From Dichetophora obliterata (lineage: Eukaryota; Arthropoda; Insecta; Diptera; Sciomyzidae), in the NCBI GenBank assembly GCA_963920525.1, contig OY986435.1, forward strand, positions 224,614,399 through 224,678,398: 64,000 nt of DNA, read 5' to 3'. The position numbers and the translations under genes are program-made. The notes beneath the pieces were generated by a model. That model did no database searches and was not told where the DNA came from. It saw only the letters and a list, made by a program, of their open reading frames with translations. How positions within the stretch are numbered: position 1 is the first letter of the stretch; each line of letters opens with the position of its first letter. Shown piece by piece: positions 55,909 to 64,000 of this stretch.

Positions 55909-57661
55909 GTAGTTGAATTTAACTGGGAAACTGCGCTGTTTTTCTTATTTCTGTGAAATTTTGTGGTCCTTTCATTTGACCCTGGCACGGCTGAGCTGAC
56001 CTCAGCCAATAGAAAAAAACACCGTCACAGATGGGTAAATCATTGAACCCTAAAGATGTTAATAAAACTGTCAAACACGGCAGCGGCAGTGTTATAATTT
56101 TGGGTGCAATGGAAGCTTATGGGGTTGGAAAATTTCAGTTTGTTGAAGACGCGATGAAGAAATTTTATTATTTAAACATTTGAAAGAACAATTTGCGACA
56201 AACATTTGCAAAATTAGAAATCGTCGACAATTAAAGCTTCGTACACGACAACGGTCCAAAGCATTCCTCACTTGTGATTGAAGAATATCTGCTGTACAAC
56301 TGTAAAACAATGATTATCCATAAGCCCAAAGTCCCGACTTAAACTTAATCGAACATTTGTGGGGGCGTTATGAAAAAAAAAACTAAGAGAAAAAACCGTT
56401 AAAAACATAAAAGATCTACAAAACACATGGGCGTCAATTAGCCCTTTTATCACACAAACTTTGTCTCTATCAGTGCCAAAAAAGGTGCACGCCGTTATAA
56501 TTGCTTAGGGCCACACACAAAATACTAGTTTTAAAATATATTGACTTAAAATCTCTCTTTTTTTAATTTCTGCAGTGTACAAGTTTTTTTTTTTGGCTTC
56601 ATGAAATGTACCTTTTTTGTTTTTTTTTCATTTGTTTTAAAAAAATTTTAGTTGACATTATTTGCATTTCGGAAACTTGGCTATGTAGCGATATTAGCGA
56701 TAAATCTTGTGATATTCTTAGTTATAAACTTTTTAGAAACGACCGGTATGACAAAAAGGGAGGGGGAGTTACAATGTACTGCAAAAACGAGCTTAATGCA
56801 AAAGTTGTCAGTCGTTCTAGTGGATCAGGTATTGAATTTCTTAATATATGTGTTAAAGAAAACAATAATAAATTTCTTGTTTCGTGTGTGTATATTCCTA
56901 ATGAATGTTTCTCTGTTGAGCCTTTGTTTTCTGTATTATCAAATAGTATTCTTGATTATGACTTAATTGTTATGTGTGGTGACTTTAACATAAATATGCT
57001 TTCTAACGAACTGCCTAAATAATTATTGCAAAACAACATATCATCGTTATAATTGTCTGCTGTAAATGATTTTATGCCTACTCGCTTCTCTAATAATACC
57101 ACTCCTAGTCTTCTTGACTTTTTTATTGTTTCTGATCCGTCTGTGGTCTCTCTTTTCAATCAATTGTGCTTTGTCTCTGATCATGACTTGATTTTTTGCA
57201 CGTTAAATGTCAATTCGTCTCGTTTAGTTCTACCAAATACTTTTTCTTATCGACTCTCCGTGATGTGATTATCCGTCTCTCTTCCGTGATGTGTCTTTGC
57301 TATCGATTAATGACTGTTGGCTTCAACACAACTTTAACCCTAGTAGGATAACGCACGTCGAAATGACGTATTCATTTTTTCTGTTACGCTCTTAGTCTTT
57401 CATTTGTTTTCAGAGCAACTTCACACGCTTAGTTTACTCAGTCAGTAGCTGCAGCTCTTTATTGGTGATTGTTTGTTTGAGGTGAGTTTGCTTTTTTCTG
57501 AGTTATGATCATAACGTACGTCAAAAAGACGTAGCATTATCTTTTGTTACTTTTTGGTTTCTTAATTGCATATTGTATACATTTTTTATTAGCACCTTTT
57601 TGTGTTTCGTTTCACTATATTAGTGTTTTAATCTTGTTTTTAATTTTTATTTATTGAAAAC

Positions 57662-58010
57662 ATGTCATCTACATGTAGATTAGATGATTCACAAATAACT
57701 AGTCTATTGGAACAGCTATCATATATCAGCATAACATGATAAGTATCAATAAAAAGCCTTTACGGCGTAAATATTATCAGAAGGTGCTTTCGTCATCGTT
57801 AAGAATACCCTGGATGAAAAAAGACTTAAAATTACTTCATTGTCAAGAACTTTGCGAAGCAACATTCACATTCGTGAAGGTAGTGCAGATCAGCCAAAAC
57901 ATAAAAAATAAAATACTGTCCTTTCTGTCAGTCTAAAATAGGACCCATGTCAAAAAAGGTATGCGTCGTATGTAAAACACCTCTGTGTTAAGATCACCAA
58001 AATCAAGTTT
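57662..58010 (+). pseudogene. piggyBac-type transposase remnant: N-terminus and Cys-rich tail only
   Basis: It starts at ATG 57662 (MSSTCRLDDSQITSLLEQL). After a frame change, and with the DDD catalytic core deleted, the C-terminal Cys/His pattern follows: KYCPFCQSKIGP, KKVCVVCKTPLC, DHQNQVCNTC (about 57913-58028). This is the Cys-rich DNA-binding tail typical of piggyBac transposases. A TAA splits it between PLC and DH. Confidence 0.75.
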
Positions 58011-58085
58011 GCAATACTTGCATATAAACTTGCTCGATTTTAGTTTTTTTTTTGTTTTAAATCATTATTTGATGCATTTTTGTGC

Positions 58086-58551
58086 AAATGAAGTCGAACA
58101 TTTTTAATTAATTCAGATTTAAGAACTCAATTTGTGTTCTTATGTAAAGACTGTCTAATTTTTATTATTTTTTGTAAAACAAAATTAATTTTACTATTTG
58201 TTTTATGTTTTATATTACTGCATGTTTATATATACTTTATTTGACTAAAAATCAATGAAATAAATGATCTCAATAAAAACTTAGTAGTATTTATTTTTAT
58301 TACATCCTTAAATGACACAAATGAAGTCGAACATTTTTAATTAATTCAGATTTAAGAACTCAATTTGTGTTCTTATGTAAAGACTGTCTAATTTTTATTA
58401 TTTTTTGTAAAACAAAATTAATTTTACTATTTGTTTTATGTTTTATATTATTGCATGTTTATATATACTTTATTTGACTAAAAATCAATGAAATAAATGA
58501 TCTCAATAAAAACTTAGTAGTATTTATTTTTATTACATCCTTAAATGACAC
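58086..58551 (+). repeat. 233-bp tandem duplication in the piggyBac-like element
   Basis: The segment from AAATGAAGTCGAACATTTTT at 58086 repeats at 58319, with a period of 233. I see a single difference (TTACTGCATG versus TTATTGCATG), so the duplication is recent relative to the element. Confidence 0.92.
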
Positions 58552-59811
58552 AAAAAGGAAATACGTCATTCAGACGTATCCTTATCTTTTGAGAGGTAGA
58601 AAATAACGTTATCTCACTAGGGTTAATGATAAGCTTAATTCCCTTTAAGAACCTATTAAGTTTCTGTTTGGAAAACATGTTCCTATACGTAGTAGTAGTA
58701 TAAAAGATATGTCGCTTCCATGGTTTTCCCAGCATGTCCTGTCTGTCATTAAGAAAAGAAATAAATTATGTACTACTTGACGGCTAAATCCTTCAGAAGC
58801 AAACTGGGAAGCCTATAGAATGGCGGGGAGCGAAGCCGTCTTTGTTACTAGACAAGATAAAATGCGTTTCTACTCTAACAAACTTAAGCTCTCTCTTCCA
58901 AGTAAAGTACTATGGAATAATATCAAAAGCCTTGGGGTATGGGACAAACCTTAAGTTGAAAGTCATCTAGGTCCTGAAGTTTTAAACTGTTTTTTTGCTG
59001 ATAATGCTGCTTCAGCTTCAGCTAATAGTAATACTTTGACTTCTCTAAATCCTCTCTTGTGTCAATCCTTTAATTTTTCCCCAGTGGTTGAATTTGATGT
59101 AGGTAAATGAGTGTCGCAAATTAAATCAAATGCAATGGCTGCTGATGGTATTCCCATAAAATTTATTACAATCTTACTGCCCCATATTATAAGCCCTCTA
59201 GCTAACATTACTAATTCATGTTTCTTGTCGTCAACGTTCCCTGATGTATGGAAAGTAGCCATTGTTCTTCCAATAGCAAAGAAGCAAAATCCATCTTGTC
59301 CCAATGATTTTAGACCTATAAGCATCCTTTCACCGTTAGCAAAAATTTGTGAAAAACTTATGGCTCATCAAATAACAAACCACTTAGTCAATAATAACCT
59401 TTTATCTCCTTTTCAATCTGGTTTTCGTGCCGGGCATAGTTGTTAGTCTGCAATTGTTAAGATAATTGATGATATACGGCCACATTATGATGCTGGGTCT
59501 ATGATGCTTTTGTGCTTGTTAGATTTCTCGAAAGCGTTTGATAAAGTTAATCATTATATTTTTTGTAGTAAGCTTAGGTCATTGTTCGGTTTCGGTGAAG
59601 GTGCGGTTCGGTTAATTTAATGTCCAGCTACTTGTGCAATAGGCTTCAAAAAGTCAAAATTGGTCGATTGTCGTCAGTTTACAAAACCGTCTTATATGGT
59701 GTTCTTTAGGGTTCTATACTTGGCCCCCTTCTGTTTTCTATGTTTTTAAATAACATTTTTTTTTGTTTGTAATCATTTTGTTCACGCATGCGCTCATGAT
59801 GTCCAATTGTA

Positions 59812-61098
59812 TTGGGGGTTGGAATTAATTTTAAAGTTTTTTTTTCGGTTTTTGAGCATTTATTTAGAAACAACGGTACAATGTATATTATTCAAAGTAT
59901 TGTCCATCGTTAGCTACAACATTTTCCCGTCTTTCTGGCAGCATATGGATTCCGCGCCGGAAGAACGATTCGTCTTTTGAGGCAATCCACGAATCGACCC
60001 ATTTTTTGGTATCCTCGTAAGAAGTGGAGCGCTGCTCAGCCAAGCCATGCGTCATCGATCTGAATAGGTGGTAGTCGGAAGGGGCTATGTCTGGGCTATA
60101 AGGCGGGTGGGGTAGCACATCCCAATTCAGCGCCTCCAACGTTTCCTTGACGGTTCTTGCAACATGTGGCCGTGCGTTGTCATGTTGAAAAACCACTTTG
60201 TCGTGTCTTTTGGCATATTCCGGCCGTTTAACCTTTAATGCTCGGCTCAATTGCATCAATTGTTGTTGGTAGCGTTCCCCAGTGATGGTTTCGTTAGGTT
60301 TTAGCAGCTCATAGTACACGACACCCTTCTGACCCCACCAAATACACAGCATAAGCTTGGCGCTATGAATATTCGGCTTGGCCCTCGATGTTGATGCATG
60401 GCCGGGTGGTCCCCACGATTTTTTTCACTTAGGATTATCGTAATGGATCCACTTTTCATCGCCAGTGACAATACGATGCAAAAAACTCTTCCTTTTATGC
60501 CGTTGAAGCAGTTGTTCGCACATGCAAAATCGCCGTTCAACGTCTCTCGGCTTCAACTGGTACGGCACCCAATTTCCTTGCTTTTGAATCATTCCCATGG
60601 CCTTCAAGCGTTTGCCGACCATTGATAAGTCGACTCCCAATGATTCTGACAATTCTTGATGGGTTTGACACGGGTCTTCATCGAGCAAAGCCTCCAATTC
60701 CTCATCTTCAAACTTTTTCGGATGGCCCGGACGCTCTTTGTCTTCCGTATCAAAATCACCACTTTTAAACCGACGGAACCAGTACTCACAAGTAGAAATC
60801 GATGGAGCATAGTCCCCGTAAGCGTCAGTAAGCGTGCGTTGTGCTTCGACCGCTTTTTTCTTCAAATGGAAGCACAAAAGTAAACCTTTCCGCAAATTGC
60901 GTTTTGTTGGAACGAAAGTCGACATGTTCACAGAGAAAAAAATATATGTTGTTTACACTTCAGTGGAATGACACATACTGAAAAATGAAGCTTAGACAAT
61001 GTGCTTTGAAATGAATATAGTCACAGGTGTGCCCGATGCGATCTATTGATAGTTACGCCATCTCTTAGAAAACCTTTAAAACTAATTCCAACCCCCAA
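59812..61098 (-). mobile_element. mariner transposon (DD34D), nearly intact
   Basis: The TIRs start TTGGGGGTTGGAATTA and continue about 28 bp with one or two mismatches. TA flanks both sides (59810-59811 and 61099-61100). At 1287 bp it has canonical mariner size. It is nested in the LINE just after the RT block HAHDVQLYW (YADD-like). Confidence 0.95.
59888..60931 (-). pseudogene. mariner transposase with one premature stop
   Basis: On the minus strand one continuous frame of 347 codons runs from the ATG ending at 60931 to the stop at 59888-59890. It is interrupted only by TGA at 60425-60427, just after GDEKWIHYDNPK. The DNA-binding part includes ISTCEYWFRRFKSGDFD and the linker KERPGHPKKF. 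Catalytic residues are the Asp in TGDEKW, the Asp in FQHDNARPHVA, and the Asp in PDIAPSDYHLF, 34 residues on (DD34D). The TGA sits where relatives have Arg before KKSWGPP, so a CGA-to-TGA change is likely. The second half has its own ATG at 60352 but lacks the first Asp. I place it near the mauritiana group from memory only. Confidence 0.94.
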
Positions 61099-62147
61099 TA
61101 TCTTTCACGTAGAACTGGTCTCATTGATGACCTTGGATGCAGGTTGGGAGGACCTTGGATGGGCTAGAAACAATGATCTTTTACTAAATTCTTCCAATTC
61201 ATATGTTCTCCCTGTTTGTAAGGTTAAGTCTTGTTTAAATGATGTTCCTGGTTTGTTTATTGGATCAAATAAGCTCATTGTTGTGCCGAAAATTGTGACT
61301 CTAGGCTTCCATTTAAATTCTTCTCTGTCATGTGTTGACCATGTTAATAGTGTTTTGTAACCTAAGATTATCTGAAAGTGTAACTCCAGTTCTAATATCA
61401 ACGTAAATTGGTAATTCAACTTGTCTTACCTGTTATATCTTTTTTTGAAATAGTGTATAGTAAACTGGATTCCTCGTCCTAGTTAAAACTTTAGATTGCG
61501 TTTAATTATACCACGCGTTATGTTTATGGTCTTCAAAAATATGATCGTCTTTCCAGTTTCCGAAATGCAATACTCGGTTGTGATATAATTGCTTATCTCA
61601 AGGCGAGAAACTGCATTTATCTACATAAGTCAATCTATAATAAAACACCAAGGTATTTGTATGATAAACTCCAGTTTGGTACGTCTAGAAGAAGCCATAT
61701 CCTGATAGTTCTTAGGCATTTTTCGCTAAACAGTTCCCACATGTTTTTCATCAATGCCATTAGGTTGTGGAATGGTCTGCCACGAAGTCTTAGGGAGGTC
61801 AGTGGGAGAGCCACTTTTAGGCAATCAGTATTATCCTTCTTTTCTGCTCCTTAGATTTTTTATTTTCTACTCCTTTTTCTTATAATTCTGTTTTATTTTT
61901 CATTTACTCTTTAAGAACCCCTTTTCATTTAAATATTGTGTTAATTTTATAATAAGTTTTTTTTTCTAAATGTGTATAACACTTTTAATTAATATTATTA
62001 ATTTGCTTTGTTTCATCTTAAGTTGATTTGGGTTGTTATTATTTCTTACTGTTTAACTATATTGCACTATTAAAAATTTTGTTTTTATTGTACTTATGCT
62101 TACTTATTTTAAAAAAATAAATAAAAATAAAATAAAATAAAATAAAT

Positions 62148-64000
62148 GATGATTTCACAACTTTTGTTGAAACTTTTTGAAAAGTAAATAAAATTAAGCA
62201 TATTTAAAAATTTTATTTTATACTAAATACAGTGTTGAAAAATTATTGAAAGTGTAAAAGTGCAAAAAGTCGAGTTTGGTAACAATCACAATCACTTAAC
62301 AAACTGGCCTTGCAACATTCATATTCGTAGCAACTCAGGTGTCGTTTCGCGGCTGATAGAATAGGTGAATGTCTAACATAATTGCATGAGAGCACGGATT
62401 GTAACAATCCTTTACATAAATATCCAACAGATCGAGAGCGTCCTATTGCACAAGCGTAGCTTAGTAAAATCATCAGCTCAAAGAACTCTATAACTAGCTG
62501 CACTTCACGCTCATTTCACCCATGGTATAAATATTTGACAAAGTAGCCGTGACAGTTTTTTGGCGACTGGTAGTTGTCAAAAACAGCTAAAGAAGTTGAA
62601 GTTTACTGCTGTTGACTAGCTATGTGCTTATTTTTTACTTTTCTTTGATTTATTAAATTTGTTCGCGAAGTTTATTGGAATTTTTTTAGTTTGCTGCGAT
62701 TGACTAGCTATGTTTAAGTTGTTGCTTATTTTTTCACATTTCTTTGATTAATTGCACGAACAGTTAATTTTGACAACTACCCATCGCCGCTCGTGAGAAA
62801 ACAGCTAGTCTACGCTACTACCTTGTCAGTAATTGTGCCATGATTTCACCTACTGTTTGGCTGCTCTCTCATTCTCTTTACTCTCATTACAAACACAGGG
62901 TTGCATTTCATAAACTATGCTTCATAGCATCGACTCAAAAGCATTTCATTAAATTCGTCATAACTTTTTTATAAAAAAATGAAAAAAAGAAGGTAGTTAG
63001 ATCAAAAACGTACTATTGTCAGAACAAAATATTGTCACTGATAGGTATCAAGTAAATTTTCTGTACATACTTACATTTTTGAGAATAGTGTGCTTTGTAA
63101 AATTACTTTACCGTCAAAAAATAATTACAGTTTGAGAAATACTGTGTGTGGAGCAGCATGATTGTCTTTTATGTAGTAAGATGTGGATACTTTCAGGCTG
63201 AACAGTTTGAGAGATATTGGACACGGAGGAGCGTTCTTGCCTTTTATATATTAAGATGGTTAGTGTACGTAGTTTCAAAGGTAATGCAAAATAAACATAA
63301 GTCATTATACTGTTAAAGGTTTTTTTTATCACTGTATTTTGCTTTAATGTTTTTTTATTCATAAGTCCAAGCAAAAGATTTAGCAAAAATAATTTTAACT
63401 GTAGCGTTTGGCCACTGTATATATTTTTGATCGTTTTTTCAAAAAAGGTTTATACTATTAAATTTTTTATTAAAACCATGACTCAACAGTAAAAATATAA
63501 ACAAGTAAAAATTGCATGTCTGACTATCTTTCATATGACATAACATAAATGTCAAAAACTTGTAGGGTACGTGCCAAAGTTGTTAGACTGTTTTTTCCAT
63601 TAAAAAAATCAAGGACACCTGATGTTTTTTTTTGGCCAAATTATTATTTCCAAAATGTGGTTTTTGTAGTTATTACAAAATTGTCAGGTCTCAAAATTTC
63701 GTTATATTACTAAAAGTAATTTTTTTTTTGTTTGTTTGTTTGACATTAATGTAAATCAAAACGTGTGGTTGGATTTCACTTTATTTTAGTACACATATAG
63801 TGTGCTTACCAGACTAGATACAGGCACACTTAGTTTTGCCTATGCCTCTTTCGCCCCTTTTCAATTAACGTAAATTTTGTTATTTAAATGCCTCTTATCA
63901 TCGCAATTTTTTTCAAATACATTTAAAAAAAAATTCTGCTATTTTGACATAAACAACATTGACATATCTTCTAAATTTTTAGAACAACTTTTTCATAAAA
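62148..64000. other. Non-coding stretch with short degenerate duplications
   Basis: No gene is supported. Two diverged copies of a segment with TTGACTAGCTATGT lie near 62612 and 62700, and ACAGTTTGAGAxATA-type copies lie near 63127 and 63202. Frames here (62243-62503, 63114-63386) show no known domain. Confidence 0.55.

Larger units (their letters stand above)
54458..56029 (+). mobile_element. Solo LTR of an LTR retrotransposon, 1572 bp
   Basis: It begins TGTAACATGACG and ends CCGTCACA, with a 4-bp duplication GATG (54454-54457 and 56030-56033). Removing it with one GATG restores a continuous Tc1 transposase frame (YWIKM-GKSLN), which fixes the borders. Contents in order: a 122-bp-spaced partial duplication of the first 80 bp, a TATA box and initiator, eight 71-bp repeats, and a poly-A signal. 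A 4-bp duplication fits Gypsy- or BEL-type elements; I cannot choose between them. No gag, pol or env sequence is present. Confidence 0.88.
54202..56585 (+). pseudogene. Tc1-like element relic interrupted by a solo LTR
   Basis: Before the LTR: VAKECARKRVGFWK, then SKFNIFASNGRCFYWIKM (about 54400-54457). After the LTR the frame carries on as GKSLNPKDVNKTVKHGSGSV and EAYGVGKFQFVEDAM, with SFVHDNGPKHSS (second Asp, about 56240) and SPDLNLIEHLW (Glu of DD34E, about 56330-56360). The first Asp region reads TD-stop-SK. Possible tips are ACTTGTG...ACACTG (54206) and CAGTGTACAAG (about 56573-56583). Without the LTR the element is only about 0.8 kb, so it was internally deleted. Confidence 0.8.
57338..58622 (+). 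mobile_element. piggyBac-like element, internally deleted, TTAA-flanked
   Basis: Tips CCCTAGTAGGATAACG (57338) and, inverted, CCCTAGTGAGATAACG (to 58622) agree at 14 of 16 positions. TTAA flanks at 57334-57337 and 58623-58626. The motif ACGTC-N5-GACGT occurs at 57355-57369, 57518-57532 and 58563-58577. It carries only the two ends of a transposase (57662-58010) and a 233-bp tandem duplication (58086-58551). It is nested in the LINE. Confidence 0.93.
56606..62147 (+). pseudogene. Non-LTR retrotransposon (Jockey/CR1-like), interrupted twice
   Basis: The endonuclease part has VDIICISETWL, FRNDRYDKKGGGVTMYC and VMCGDFNINML (56606-57022), then SDHDLIF near 57177. After the piggyBac-like insert (57338-58622) it resumes with SLPWFSQHVLSVIKKRNKL. 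RT blocks follow: MAADGIPIKFI, DVWKVAIVLPIAKKQNPS, NDFRPISILS, SPFQSGFRAGHS (59130-59446), LDFSKAFDKVNHY (about 59520) and GSILGPLLF (about 59713). After the mariner (59812-61098) come WARNNDLLLNSSNSYVLPV and the C-terminal FFINAIRLWNGLPRSLRE (to 61854). It ends in a TAAAA-type tail at about 62109-62147. Removing both inserts leaves about 3 kb, missing the 5' end. Stops and frameshifts are frequent. Confidence 0.88.

Overview
This window looks like eukaryotic, AT-rich insect DNA, probably from a fly (Diptera). The evidence is the mix of parts: DD41D (rosa-type) and DD34D mariners, Tc1-like and piggyBac-like elements, hAT elements, Helitron-like repeats, non-LTR retrotransposons and many CA/CAA microsatellites. 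A tephritid or similar brachyceran is my guess, not something the sequence proves. I find no host protein-coding gene, rRNA or intact tRNA. The window reads as intergenic or intronic DNA packed with transposons, many nested in one another.

Layout. 1-4.7 kb: AT-rich DNA with one fold-back element (1405-2295). 4.7-14.6 kb: a block bounded by an inverted sequence pair (4696-4748 and 14386-14603). It holds a full-length piggyBac-like element (4823-7689, TTAA duplications), a 3.0-kb element with an 8-bp duplication that codes for an unplaced transposase-like protein (7935-10954), and several inverted-repeat elements. 15.2-18.95 kb: a minus-strand LINE relic (RT and RNase H) interrupted by a palindromic element, which itself carries a 106-bp TTAA-flanked element in its loop. 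18.95-24 kb: non-coding DNA with a 529-bp TTAA element. 24.0-29.7 kb: a piggyBac-like relic interrupted by an 810-bp hAT element, then a tRNA-like SINE and tandem Helitron-like elements. 29.7-34.9 kb: simple repeats. 34.9-38.2 kb: a TA-flanked element and a 1.85-kb hAT element.

38.7-48.96 kb: a mariner with an open 361-codon reading frame but a lost catalytic aspartate, a fragment of a transposon-type gene, a second element with the TAGGGYGGGTYG terminus, a long-TIR Tc1-like element, a 2.6-kb giant inverted repeat and a LINE relic. 51.3-53.9 kb: a hairpin hAT MITE and a second DD41D mariner relic. 54.2-62.1 kb: a Tc1 relic split cleanly by a solo LTR, whose putative transcribed leader holds eight 71-bp hairpin repeats; then a LINE split by an internally deleted piggyBac-like element and by a nearly intact mariner. 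62.1-64 kb: non-coding DNA with short degenerate duplications.

The most useful result is that five TTAA-flanked elements start with CCC, and four of them carry a short palindrome centred 24-25 nt from the left tip. In the two whose right end also shows a palindrome near the tip, it is centred about 51-52 nt in. This is the asymmetric spacing known from piggyBac ends, but the palindrome sequence differs in every element. The best candidate for an under-described system is the 8-bp-duplication element family at 7935-10954, with a short relative at 40991-41972.
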